Source: Trema orientale (taxonomy: Eukaryota > Streptophyta > Magnoliopsida > Rosales > Cannabaceae). From it: a DNA stretch of 64,000 nt. The stretch is from the NCBI GenBank assembly GCA_002914845.1, contig JXTC01000137.1, positions 612,682 to 676,681 on the forward strand. The letters run 5' to 3'. A model generated the notes under the pieces. That model saw only the letters and a program-made list of their open reading frames with translations, was not told the DNA's origin and did not search any database. Positions 28,355 through 43,833 of this stretch are shown here, one piece after another (positions within the stretch are counted from its first letter, which is position 1; each line of letters begins with the position of its first letter). A program made the translations under genes and the position numbers.

Positions 28355-31300
28355 ATGGCTTTGGTAGCAGAACCTGAAAAACCTTCACCTGACATTTACA
28401 TACCGCAAGAATGGTCCGACGCCGCTGACTCCATAGCCTATGACTCAGTGACTTCGCCTCCGCCCATTGCTTTCATCTGCGGCGCCAAAAACAGCGGAAA
28501 GACCACCTTTTCCCGCCACCTCCTTAATATTCTTCTCAACAGGTCAGTTTTTCCGTTTGATGATGTCTTTGACCCTTTATTCAGTGCTAACTGATGCTGA
28601 TTCTCAATGAAATGGATTAGAACTTTGTTCTGGTTTGTAGTATGGCTAATGTTCTCCCGTGGGTCTGCTTTGAATTTCAAGTTTTCTTCAAATTGTGTGG
28701 TTGACTATTTTCACTTCCATTAAAGCTTAACTGTGCATGTGCTAGTTTGCCTGTATTTTATTTATGTTAACCTCCCTAACAATCTCTCTGTTAGATTATA
28801 TTTAATGTCTTGATTGTTGAATTTAATCTTCAGTGCTAAATTTGGTCTCTGAAGTTCTCATGGATTCTCAATGAAATGGATTAAAACTTTGTTCTGGTTA
28901 GTAATATGGCTAATGTTCATTTATGGGTCTGCTATGAAGTTCAAGTTGGTAAACTATTTTCACTTCCATAAAAGCTGAACTGGGTAGGTGCTAATTTTGC
29001 CTGTGGTGGGTTTCTGTTAACTTCAGTCACTAAACATCTAGTTGTTACAGTCAGTTGGTGCTTTCTATGTTACCATTTGAAGAAAAGTCCCAGGGAATGA
29101 AATTTCATGGCTTGATTGTTGAATTTAATCTTTAATGCTAAATTTGGTCCTGAAGTTCTCAGGGATTGTCCATGAATCAGATTGAAACTTTGTTCTGGTT
29201 TGTAGTATGGCTAAAGTTCTTTCGTGGGTCTGCGATGAATTTCAGGTTTTCTTCATTAAGGCTGAAATCAGTATGTGCTAATTTGCCTGTATTGAGTTTA
29301 TGTTAACCACACTAGATACCTAGTTGTTACATTCAGTTTGTGCTTTCTATGCGAACTCCATTGAGAAGGGTCTTAGGGAATCAAATTTAATGGCTTGATT
29401 GTTGGAATTGATCTTCAATGCTAAATGTGGTCTCTGACATTCTCATGCATTTTTCATGAAATGAATTGAAACCTTGTTCTGGTTTGTAGTATGGTTAATA
29501 TTCTTTTGCCATGAAATTTTCTACAAATTTTCTTTTTGACTATTTCGTTTCCAGTAATGCTGAATTGGGTATGTGCTCCTGTATTGGGTTAACCTGACCC
29601 ATTCAAATATTTGTCCTTTTCTCTTTTGAGAAGGGTGCCAGGGGTTGAAATTTAATGGCTTGATTGTTGAGTTTGAGCTTCATGCCTGATTTTTTTAGCT
29701 GTATTATGGTAGTATAGGTCCCATCAATTGGGAGATTATACCTATTATTATTATTATTCTGCTAACACTATTTTCACTGTCGTTGCAGGTACAAAAAAGT
29801 AGCTTATTTGGATACAGATGTTGGTCAGTCTGAGTTTACTACTCCTGGATTTCTTTCTCTCACAGTTGTTGATAAATTAACTCCAGGTGATTTTTTGGAG
29901 TACAATCTTGTCAACACATTGTAAATTTACATTCTATGAGAGTGTATTTGTTGTTAAAAACATGACGTGTTTTTTCATCAAAACAGATTTGACTATTCCA
30001 TGTCTCAAGACACCAGAGAGGTACAAGATTTTAAGTCGTCTTACTACCTGTAGTTTTTTACCTTATAGTTTTTTACTTGAGAAAATATGCGGTTTTTGTT
30101 CCCTCGTGTGCAAATTTACTTAAATCTGATGACAAGATTCTATCCTTTGTTAGATCCTTTTTCTTCGGTGATATTTCCTCAAAAAGGGATCCGAAGGCAT
30201 ACTTGAATTATATATATGCCCTATACGATTACTATAAAAAGGAGTACTGCCCATTCAACAATAGGGAAAACCCTACTAAGAATGAATTGCCTCTGGTTGT
30301 GAATACACCAGGCTGGGTGAAAGGTATTGTCTTTTTATTAACTCAATTTTTTCTTGCTTGATACCAAGAAGAGTTTCATTGATCTTGCATTACTTTTTGT
30401 TAACCATAACCTACTCAAATTCCACTCCAGCCATCTTGAGCCAAAGCTCAGGCGGATACCTTTTCTATCTTCATTAAGGTGACTATATTTCATGCTCTTC
30501 TTGCGTGCAGGTGTTGGTTATGACATACTGGTGGATATGTTGAAGTACATTGCTCCCACGCATGTTGTCAAAATAAATATATCTGCAAAGAGTAAGAATC
30601 TACCAGGTGGGGCATTCTGGTTTGACAGCCCTAGTAAAGAGATGGTTAATCTAATTGAGATAAACCCAGCTCTCCAGGATTCTTATAACAGATCGTAAGT
30701 TTAGACGTTCATAACTTTTCTCAGACGTTACTAGTTTGAAGCAGTTTATTGTGTTCATCACTGCTCTAGTTGCTTCAACAATCTATTGGAGATTCATGCA
30801 TTTGTATTGTAAAAAATGTTAGTTTAGTAGTTTGACACATTTGTCATATGTTACTTTTACTTCCTTGGAGTCTCGATTCAATTTAAAGAAATGTTTTCTC
30901 AATTATGAAGTTACAACTTACAACAGAAATCAGTTTAATTTCTTTTAACGAAGAATCAGTTTTGTCACTTACCGTTTTCCTGAAAAGTTGTCACTTATGA
31001 TTAATATTGTCTTAGTTGCTTATACATATGGACTTCTTTGGACTTTTTTGCCTCAGTGTATCATATCTCTCTTGTGTACTAGGGTTCTAGTTCAGAAGGA
31101 TGCACACCTTATGCGTGATCTGCGAATTATGGCGTATTTCAGGCAGTGCTTTGCAAGTAATATGAACATCATGACTATCAAAGAACTTGCAAATGCACTG
31201 GCATCTCAACCTCCTTATGAAGTTCCAATATCAAGCATCAAGAGTCGACATCTCTACTGTCAGGTTGGTTAAATTTGTTGACCGAGCCGCTACGTGTTTT

Positions 31301-33050
31301 TTGCTCATTTTGTATATTGCGTGCATCTTTCTAAGACTGTTGCCTTTTACATTTTATTTCTGTAGTATAGAATGCCTTAAGCCTTTTAGTGCACGTAAAA
31401 TTGATAGTCCATATTCTCTGCTTTTACTTTTATTTCAACAACCAGGAGAAAATTGTCAAAGTTTCTCTTATATTATTGTAGGTTCCCAGTACTGAGATTT
31501 TCTACAGTTTGAATGGAACCATAGTTGGCTTGGCTGTTAGCTCTGAAGAGTCTGAAAATTTACCTTGGTGTGTTGGTCTTGGTAGGTTACTTCTACAATT
31601 TTGTCATTTTGTCGCTAATTGTCTCTACTGTGACTCATTTTTGTTGGGTCTTTTAAAGAGCACATGCTAGAAGTGTTCATTGAAACTATGAAGATTTCTT
31701 TCTACTGTTTAATTACTCATAGTAGGAAATCACATAGATTTGTTATGCAGCCACTGAAATTTAACTTATTATCAATTGCGTTATGAATAAAGCAAAACCA
31801 CAAAGAAATGCTTCTCGTCAGCACTTATGAATGTTGAGTAATTTTCTCATTAGCATTAGAGATAGATATGCTAATATGGCTGAAGGTCTTGTCAGCTACT
31901 CAGCTCTCCCCTTTAGGCATCTATCATCTCGTATTTGTATTTCGCACAAAAATGGAACTCTATTTCAGAAATGAAGTAGCAGATTTATCTTTCTCCCTTT
32001 TCCTTTAACACCAGTTTGTTCTAAGTTAATGTTGCACTCTATGATAACACATATCTTGCAAAGCAAGATACCTACTTGGAGTTTCCTGCAAGGTATTTCA
32101 GTATTTGACAGCATTCTATCCTCAAAGCTGCTTGGAAGATTGTCATAACGTCAATGATATTCTGAATGGAGAACTTTGAAAGACAAAATTATTTCTCTTG
32201 TTGAATCATTTTTATTTATTTTTTTCAATAATGACCATGAATTATTAGTATGTTTATGATGGTACTCCTCTGTTTGTTTCTGGTGTGGAATGTTGTAAAG
32301 AACACCAGTCGAGAGTTTGTGCTAATCTTATACTTGATGCCTTTATAAACTAGGGATTGTGAGAGGCATTGACACAGTGAAAGGTTCAATATATGTCATT
32401 ACACCAGTTCCACCAAGCACTCTGGAAAAGGTTGATCTATTTCTGCAGGGTTTTATCCAAATTCCAACTTCCTTGTTGCAGGTAATTGATTCCTACGCAG
32501 TATATATATTCCTGATCAGTTGTGTCTTTCTTTCCTCATGATCCCTTATAATCTCGCATGTCTGTGTGCTTTCTTGCTAGTTTTGCATGTGAGAAAAGGC
32601 TACACGGTATTTTAACTTAGGTTGCATTTTTCCCAATACCATATGCCTCTGTAGCTATGAGCTTGTACTGCTGTATCAATCTGTGGGTTGTTAGGGATGT
32701 TTATTTTGCTAGGAACAGGCTTACAGAGAAACAGAAATATTTTTGTTGTCTTTCGGTTGACTAGCTGTTTTGTTTTAAGTCATCTGTTAAAATTGTTCTG
32801 TGAAGTTGAAAACCTTGATGCTGTTTCTGTCTTTACCTGCAATCCTTGTCTAAGACAAACAGTAGATGGAACAAGAATTACCTAAACTAAATTACTGAAC
32901 ACTTATACAGTGCTCTATATGAAGGATGTGTATTTTAATTTACCTGCAAAAAAGTGTGATTTTTGGTTCTTATAGAAATGAATTGTCCTATTTCAGGTTC
33001 AGGGGTGCGTATCACCTTACATGTCCACAAATGTTTTCTCTACAAGCTAG
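28355..33050 (+). CDS. NOL9: Polynucleotide 5'-hydroxyl kinase, GRC3/NOL9/CLP1 family
   Basis: Predicted ATP-dependent kinase that phosphorylates 5'-hydroxyl RNA ends; NOL9/GRC3 works in nucleolar pre-rRNA (ITS2) processing. Nine GT-AG exons: 28355-28542, 29789-29886, 29987-30020, 30154-30323, 30511-30694, 31083-31263, 31482-31581, 32354-32481, 32997-33050. Phases close to 378 residues, ending at TAG after VFSTS. Seen: Walker A GAKNSGKT at 43-50, then YLDTDVGQSEFTTPG at about 69-83 (the family's DxDxGQ motif), FFFGDISSKRDP, and VVNTPGWVKGVGYDIL, typical of the CLP1/GRC3 P-loop domain. The compact length is similar to the Arabidopsis NOL9-like protein and lacks the long extensions of animal NOL9. 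The start is the Met in ATCCATGG; an in-frame upstream Met at 28295 would add 20 residues. The very large first intron is a tandem repeat. Confidence 0.9.
28582..29700. repeat. Four-copy ~285-295-bp tandem repeat in intron 1 of the kinase gene
   Basis: The phrase ACTTTGTTCTGGTT-GTA-TATGG-TAA recurs near 28620, 28887, 29189 and 29473 (the last with CCTTG for CTTTG). Each copy also carries GGTCTGC-ATGAA-TTCA and TTGATTGTTGAATTTAATCTT before the next copy. A fifth partial copy ends near 29690. Copies are clearly diverged, so the array is old. Confidence 0.88.
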
Positions 33051-34343
33051 GACGCACATTCAGCTTTTACCGATGAATGTTTCTACTTTAACTTCCTCTT
33101 TTTTTTAAAAAAAAAATTATTATTTATTTAAAATTACTGTCATTTAGCTAGAGTTTCCAATCTGATCAAGAACATGGTCAGCTGCCTGTTTTATGTGGTT
33201 AGGAAATAAGAGAGAGTTTAATCTTTCTGTTGGACTTGAAATTAAAGTGTGATTGGAATTATAGTTATAAAGCAAAATGTGTTGTACAAAGACTTCGACT
33301 CTTATGGAGATTTCAACACTTCCTACTTCAGTTTGATGCATTAAAATATGAAACGAGCTTTAGTTTCAGTATCATCAGATATTTTTTGTTGCAAGACATC
33401 ATGTTCACGTGAAACTACTACATTATCTTATTACTTAAAATTATTATCCATTTCCTCTTAGACAAAGGTCTATAATCTAAATGAAAAAAAAAAAAAAAAG
33501 GTGGAGGCTGCAAAATAAAAATGTTCGCGTTGTTGCATAAGAAATATCGTGGTATTGTATCCATCCATATAGATGGAAACAACCATGTCGTATACTTACA
33601 TATACGTCTCTGTAACATATTTAATAAGACATAATTCGGAGTCTTTTGGAATTAAAAATTGTTAAAACTTCTCTTATGGTTTTGACTTGGAATAAAAGCA
33701 CCATAAATTATAATACGAATATCATCTAAATTATCCATCTATATATAGTATAATACATTTTTATGTTACTTTTGATCCTGGAAATATATCCCTTTTCGAA
33801 AAATGAAAGGTAGGTTTGTCAAGACCGCAAAATTTGTTCCCCCAAAACGAAGTCGTTTCTCCTCAATCTAGTCAGTTGGAAAGTGCATGGTTGACCGTTA
33901 TTTCAGGTGCATGCATGCTGCTCAGAGCCTTTCAGCCCTATGTACCTCAAATTTTCTGCAAAACCAAAATTTCCCATGAATAGCCAGACTACTTCCACCA
34001 CCCAAAACTTTTTTGGAGAAAAGCCCATTATTGTCAACACGACACTTTCTTCTTCCTTCCTTCCTCCCTCCCTCCTTCAACACCACCACTGAGAGAGAAA
34101 AAGGTCATGATCTAGGTCCGGTCTGCCCCATCCAACCACGGTCATGATCTTCTATCTCACCAGCCTTAGAATCATCCTTACCCCAATCTTCAACATAGCC
34201 CTTCCCTCCAACACCATTGTTGAATTTCGGCAACACCTCGCATTCGATCTCGAAAGGTATTAAGATTCCCATTTCTCTTTTCCTTTCTTGGTGGGCTCTG
34301 TTCGTTCCCCCTTCCCCTGATTTCACAAGGAAACAAAAGAAAA
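33051..34343. other. Intergenic region between the kinase and the GTD-binding gene
   Basis: It holds the 3' UTR of the kinase and the promoter and leader of the next gene. Seen: a TATATATAG phrase at about 33740, pyrimidine repeats of CCTTCC type near 34050-34075 in the presumed leader, and two short A-runs. No further gene is supported. Confidence 0.45.
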
Positions 34344-36129
34344 ATGGCGAAGCGATCCTTCTGTCGTTTCGTGGAGCAAGAGCTGGGGAAGTTCCCTCAC
34401 TTCGTGGTCTACGCCGTTCTCGAATGGTTTTTGATACTTCTGCTCTTCGTCGATGGATTCCTGGCCTTCTTCGCCAACGAATTCGCCAAGTTCTTCGACC
34501 TTCGAATCCCCTGCTTGTTCTGCACCAGGATCGACCACGTTCTCGTCCACAGAAACCACGACTTCTACTACAATGAATCCGTCTGCGAGGCTCACAGGAA
34601 GGATGTCTCCTCCCTGGCCTACTGCCACTACCACAAGAAGCTCTCCGACATTCGGAGAATGTGCGAGGCTTGCCTCCTTTCCTTCGCCACCGAGAAGGAA
34701 TCCGATTGCGGTACCTACAAGTCCCTCGTCGGGATTCTCCACAAGGACTTGGACTGCTTCGTGGAGGACGACCACCACCATATCCATCTCAGCCTGCCTG
34801 CGCCGATCGCCAAGGAAGAGGGAGTTCAGATCGAGAAGAGCGACATTCTTCGGTGTTCTTGTTGTGGGGAGTTCTTGAAGACCAAGACCAAGTCGTCCTC
34901 CTATCCTAAGGGAAGACAGGCTCTCTCGTTTTCGCAGGCTCCAGCTCCTTCTCCGCGGGCGCCGTTTTTGCCCCATGGCCGGTGTACGGAGCTTAAGCTA
35001 TTGTCTGAGAATGAGTCTGGTCTCCTGGAGGATGAGAATGGATCCCAAGCCATTAGTTCAGATTCTCAACGTGAGTCCAAACCTGTTTTGTGAATAAGAA
35101 AAAAAAGAAGATTAATGTTAATACTTGAGCAAGAGAAACTATTATTCAAACTTGATTTTTTCATGTGCTGTTATTGCGATTCTTCATATGGATTTAGTAA
35201 CAAAATGGAATTTTTGTGTACCAGTAAGGGACGATGTCAGAGCTGCTATGGCGCCATTATTAACAGAAGCTGATGAGTTGAACGATGATGCGAACAAGAC
35301 CCCGAACTTCATTAGAGGAAACAGGTTTTTCGGAATCCCTCTAGACTCGGCTGCAAACAGTCCAAGGTTTGGTGTGAAGATCTCAAGGAAATCACCACTG
35401 GAGAAAACAGAGTTTGCTTCAGAGTCATTGGAAGGGAGTGCTCAAAACGAAGTGGATATCGATTCGATTTTGCATGGTCTGAAGAGGCAAGTTCGGTTGG
35501 ACCGTAAGTCACTCATGGCGTTGTACATGGAACTGGACGAAGAGAGAAGCGCTTCAGCCGTGGCGGCAAACAACGCAATGGCGATGATAACGCGGTTACA
35601 AGCAGAGAAGGCAGCTGTTCAGATGGAGGCTTTACAATATCAGAGAATGATGGAGGAGCAGTTTGAGTACGACCAAGAAGCACTACAAGAGACGAACGAT
35701 ATGCTAATCAAGAGAGAGGAAGATGTGAAGGTCTTAGAGGCTGAATTAGAGGCTTATAGAGAAAAATATGGGAGCTTGAAGGAAGAGGGTTTGAATGGGT
35801 GCCAAGTTGAGGCTGGTGGTGATTACCAAGAGGAGACTAAAGCACAGTCCTATTCGACTTTGAGTGTGAGAACTGAATCTGGCAGCTCTCGCTTTAGCTT
35901 GAATGAAGAAGAGGCTAACGGGGTATTCGGGCGCAATCCCGACCAATCTGTTTCATCACTGGGGGAGAATGGAGGAGGGGAAATCATTGATGAATCATCT
36001 TTGAAAGATTTTAAAGAGGAGAAAGTCTATTTTCTTGGAAGGAGAAAGCTGGACAAGAAAAATCACTTGTCTGAAAATGGAGTCCATTCTTTGCAATCCA
36101 GCACACACGGTGAGATAGAAAACATATGA
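34344..36129 (+). CDS. GTD-binding (DUF593, zein-binding) membrane protein, myosin-binding family
   Basis: The family links class XI myosins to vesicles through a coiled-coil GTD-binding domain. Two exons: 34344-35070 and 35225-36129, joined in phase to 543 residues. Seen: a hydrophobic span near the N-terminus (VVYAVLEWFLILLLFVDGFL), a Cys-rich segment after it (CLFCTRIDHV, CEAHRKD, CHYHKKL, MCEACLLSF), an acidic linker, and the conserved domain at roughly 320-420. That domain contains LKRQVRLDRKSLMALYMELD, AAN-AMAMITRLQAEKAAVQ and YQRMMEEQ, and is followed by heptad-rich helix. This architecture matches plant MYOB proteins, of which this is a smaller type. The stop is TGA at 36127-36129. 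A GTGAGA just before the end could act as a donor to an unseen last exon, but I find no partner. Confidence 0.87.
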
Positions 36130-37598
36130 TATAACAAAATTCTGCAATTTTTAGTTATATTTTCCGAAGACCAACATAAGTGGTATATCTAACATGACAG
36201 GGTTGAATTTGTAACATCGTGTCCTAATGCTAATTCCATTAAAAAAAAAAACACCAAAAGAAATTATTGATTGACACAGAATTCCTCTGATGAAATTAGT
36301 TTATAGATGATCTAATGTGAAACTGACACAGAAACTGTAATTGTCTAATTCCTGGGTACTTATATATGGTTCTATAAATTTCTGGGCACTTATGGTTTAA
36401 ATGACATTGACAGGGACAAACTCCCCATAGATTGGCAGAGTGTATTTCTCATTCGGAGGATTCAGAATTGTGAGATGATATCAAAAGATAGAGCTATTTG
36501 TACAGTCATCGTGTTAATGCTATAAGAAGTGATAGGCTGGTTTCATGGTGTTTCTGTTTAAAGGTTGGGATGGTCCCTTTTAGAGCTGCCGTCTGTAATA
36601 TTTTTGCTTTCTTTTTGAGTGGAAATGTACTTTAACCATTCATCAAAAAAGGAAGATTCTTGCAGGCTAATCCAATGTGTTGGGCTTTATAACCTTTTTT
36701 ACGATCATTATAAAGGACATAAACTAGGGACAAAGAAGCATGTTAGCTATGTGAGTTCAGCGCCAAAAGGCCGAAAACAACATCATAAAAAGTGGTCTCC
36801 GTCTAAAATATACCAATTTTTACAGCCTAAAAGCGCTTTGACAATGTTAGCAATAACAACAATAATTGCACTAACTGGACAACGGGGAAATGTCCTTGTT
36901 TTCAGTAAAGAACAGTTATAACACAGTAAGATCAGGCAGGATGGCTACATCAATAATACCTTTGCGTAGAAAAATGTTTCTGTAAAAAATAAAAAATTAA
37001 GATCTACGAAAATTTGAGCCCTGTAAACTTAGAAACCCATGTTTCAGTTTGTGACAGAAATGCACATTGCACTTATTACAAGTCTTGAACTTGAAATATG
37101 TTGAAAACCATAACGTAGTACTTGTATCAATACGAAAAAATGTGAACAAAGCATAAAGTCATTAATATTTGGCAGAGATACATCATACATATTACATAAC
37201 GCTTTACGCTTCCTCAACCTATTTGAACCTTTCACAGAAAACCACTATCTCTAGCATAGTAAAACTGATATTGACTAAAAACCAAACCTTGTTCATAAAG
37301 AATGCAAGTTATAATTGAAAGATAATTTGCTCTTGCTGTCTTCGTGAATTTTGCTAATACAAGACAAAGAAGCAACTCTGGAAGACTGGAACTATAAAGT
37401 AAATCCTATCAATTCATTTGAACTTGACAATGGAACAATTTTAACCAACATAATAACAATAAGAACGTTTACGCTGTGTCTTCTCAATTAAAAACCAAAA
37501 CTCCTCTTCTTTGCAAGACAAATCTACAAAAAAAAAAAAAAGAAAAAGAAAAAAGACAACACAACAAAAATTGCCAATACTTGGAAAGTTAATGGGGT
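36130..37598. other. Convergent intergenic region
   Basis: It separates the 3' ends of the GTD-binding gene (plus) and the PP2A gene (minus), and probably contains both 3' UTRs. The 100-codon frame at 36619-36921 has no family signature. Nothing else is recognised. Confidence 0.45.
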
Positions 37599-40516
<2,918 letters not shown>

Positions 40517-40960
40517 CGCGGCTCTCTCTCTCTCTCTCTATCCCCACTCTCTCTCCCTTAAGGTTCTCGATCCGTACGGACGGTCGGAGCTGGACTCTCT
40601 CCGGGGACGGGAGTGTGAGGTTCAGGTCATAGTCGCCGGAGAGTGACCGGCACGAGGAGATTTAGGGTTAGGTTTTTGGATTTTGAGAGAGGGAAATGGA
40701 GAAAGGAAGAGAGTTTCAGGCTTCTGAAGCTCAATTTTTGTTACAGGTTTAGAGAGAGAGAGAGAGAGCACTTGTTATCAGAATGCAGTCAAGATCTTGC
40801 ATTGCTGGTCCCTATTTTATTATTTATTTACTTTTATGTCCTTTGCTTTTTGGAATTTTCTGTTTGTTACCGAAACTAGATTATTATTATTTATTATTTA
40901 TTTATTTTTTGTTTTTTTAGAGAGAGAGAGAGAGAGATGGGTTTGGAGAGATATTTTGTG
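40517..40960 (-). promoter_or_regulatory. PP2A 5' UTR and proximal promoter with GA/CT tracts
   Basis: Directly upstream of the PP2A start is a CT-rich run (about 40522-40557), which is a GA-rich leader in gene orientation. (GA)n tracts follow at about 40750-40769 and 40918-40937. Such tracts are common in plant leaders. No TATA box is obvious. Confidence 0.45.
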
Positions 40961-40975
40961 AATTCAATCTAAAAT

Positions 40976-41172
40976 TGTTGTCGTTTACGTACTGTTGTCG
41001 TTCACGAAATAAACGACATGTCCTTTTACCCCTCACAAAAAAAAAGAGACTTTGAATGTCGTTTTAAGCGTTAGTGTCGTGTTTTGCAATTTGCACATTA
41101 AAATGACATGTCGTTCCTTTCCTCTTTGTTTTCTGACTCTCTTAGATAGAAGGAAAGACGGCATGTCGTTTC
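40976..41172. promoter_or_regulatory. Cluster of TGTCGTTT / GACATGTC motifs upstream of PP2A
   Basis: In under 200 bp I count TTGTCGTTTACG, TTGTCGTTCACG, AAACGACATGTCC, AATGTCGTTTT, GTGTCGTGTTTT, AAATGACATGTCGTTCC and GCATGTCGTTTC, in both orientations. They lie about 460-660 bp upstream of the PP2A start. The cluster could be a regulatory module or the remains of a small repeat. I know no factor to assign. Confidence 0.4.
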
Positions 41173-43833
41173 TTTTGTCAAGGCTTTTAGCTGTTAATGC
41201 TTTTATTCGATCAGGGACTCAGGGATTAGGGGAAAACACATGTAGTTTCAAACATAAAAATATTCTGCCGCTCAAAGGGAAGATAAGATAAGACAAGGTA
41301 CATTCTCTACATTTTGCTCTACAAAAACGACGATTATCTGTTGTCTGAAATTTGTGTCGATTAATGTTGCTCATTGTTCATTAGGTTGAGGTCTTTTTTT
41401 TTTTTTCGGCTACATGTATTCTTTGTTTATTTTTTTTTTTTGATAAACAGTTAAATGTATATGTTATTCTTAAAGAATAACAGAATTCTAGTTTGGTCTA
41501 TGACTTAAGTCTAGTGTTGGAGGGTAAAAACCCTCCAATAAGTAGTAGAATTTTTATATTTAAATCCAACGGTTAATAAGCAATCACAAGTTTAAATGCC
41601 AGTCCATATTATGTACATGACCACAAAATAAAAAAAAAAGGAAAAATTTCCTGAATTAAACTTATTATAGGTAAATTAAATGACTAATCAATCTCTATAC
41701 TCCAATTATACACCTGCTCTTTCCCAAATTTTTTTACGGCAAATTACAGAAGACGCAAGTCTGCACCTTCTGTCTTCAATATCGATCAAAATTTCCACAA
41801 TCAAGTTTTTGATTCTCTTGTTTGGATTAATGATGTATTTGGCAGTACTTGTTTTATAATAGAAATTATAAATTTTGAGTTCAATTGATTTTAGACATTG
41901 ATTTACTTAGAGTGATTTTTCCACGGTTGGCGTGATCATTATTTTCATGGTTATTTTCTTCTCTTCTCAGTTATTGTTGTTTTGTGAGGAATTTTCCAGA
42001 GGAATTTTCTAAAGGAATTTTGTCAAATGTTTTTTTTTTTTTAAGGAAAAGAGAAACCAAAAAAGATCACATTAAAAAAATTAATGATTTTTTCTATTTT
42101 TTTAAAGATTAGTAATTTTTTGAGTTATTTTTAAAGGCTATATTATTTATATTATTAATTTAACATTTTTATTTTTTATTAAATGCTTTCATATTAAAAT
42201 TCAAGCAATGATTTATTTTTTTCAACAAAATCAATAGATTTATTTTTAAGTTTAGCATTGTTATATTGAGTATGTCATTATAGTTTAGAGTTATTTTGTT
42301 TATTCTTTAATTATCTAAAAATTTGAATTTCAAAACTATTTTTCCCTTCCAAACTCTCATTTATTATTTTTGCCTCCAAAGCAAGTGAGAAATCCATTAA
42401 ACTCTTAAAAAACTTACACATGACTAACACATGTCTAAATCCATTCAAAATTTTACAGTCATTAACGAAAATGAGTTGATTGTAATAGTTTTATAAAATC
42501 AGGATTCTAATAGCCAAAAAAATTAGTTCAAGGGACACATTGCAAACCAATGAAAAATTCAGAAGTTAATCATGTCAAAAATCCTAAATAAAACAATAAT
42601 AAAATGAGAGCGTGAATGGGAGTACACTAAAAAAACGTTTAGTTAAAAGGCAGTTACATGAAATAAAAGCAACAAATTGTATGAAATAAAAGTCCCATCT
42701 TCAAATGGTGCAAAAGCATAATAATATGGGATTATATGAATTGGATATATGGTAGAAAGAGAGAAGGAAGGAAGGGTAGTCAACAACGAGCAATTCATAA
42801 TGGGTGAAATTCCTCCATGGATTGGTTGTGTGCTAATCTTCAAAAAAAGGAATTTGAAAAGAAAGTGAAGATGGGTTCTAACTCGTAACCACCTAAGGCT
42901 TTTTATTATGATTTTTAAAAGGATTAAAAAAAAAAAAAGAAAACCAATTGATGGATAAAGATTTAGTGTGGTAGACTTCATGTAATAATGTTTAAGGCTA
43001 ATTATTCTCTATCATTGGATGAAATCTGATGAATTAAAAAATGAGTAGGAGATATATATATTTATATTTATATGGGGTTGAGAACAAAAAAATCCAATTC
43101 ATTGGAAAAAAAAACTGAGTTACGAACCCAAAAAAAAAAAAGGGAGAGAGATTGAATTAGCTTGCTTGGTTTAGATACAGTTGGCAAATCGATCATAAAA
43201 AATATATAAAACATTTAAATATATTATATACATTTGTAAAAAGAAATGCTGAATATAACAACATAATTACTTTAACCAAAATTCTAATTTGTAGTTTCTC
43301 ACTCTTTGATTGAGATGCACCTCAAGTGTGACTAATTAAAAAATAAAATTAAAAACCAAAGACATTACCAACCTTGAGTCATATCAAATAAATTGAAAAC
43401 TAATACCAAAAAATTACTAAGTTCAAATCAGTTTTGATATAGCTAACAAACCGGCTAATTTGCTTAGGATTTACTAACAAATCAAACCGAGCGATGAACA
43501 CCGTTAGTTTTATATATTCAAATCAAAACAGGAAAAAAAACAAAAAAACACAAATACTAAGTTGATCGAGATAACTTGTAAGTCATGGATGGACCAAAGT
43601 AGAATTTGGATTATTCTTAAAGACATCTTGATAGTTTGCTTTCTTTAAGTTAAAGTGTTAAACTAGTTTACTAACACCTAAAAACAATTTTTTTCAAAAT
43701 TGAAAAAAAATAAAACACCTAAAAACAATTGCTAACGTCTATACTAATAAACGACACGTCGTCATGTGCACAAAAATAAAATAATCAAAAAGTAAAAAAG
43801 CGTAATAAAATAATTAAGCAATTAAGCTCTCCA
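41173..43833. other. AT-rich intergenic DNA
   Basis: No supported gene between PP2A and the cyclo-ligase. There are long A and T homopolymers and low-complexity stretches. The minus-strand frame at 42643-42981 is hydrophobic but without family signature or splice context. Two AAACGAC(A/G)CGTCGT-like phrases recur near 43751, close to the cyclo-ligase start. Confidence 0.4.

Noticed and set aside
34323..34976. 217-codon minus-strand open frame
   Set aside because: It is the antisense shadow of exon 1 of the GTD-binding gene, whose plus-strand frame has clear family sequence.
42643..42981. 112-codon hydrophobic minus-strand frame
   Set aside because: AT-rich chance frame; hydrophobicity follows from T-rich codons, and there is no homologous pattern or promoter.
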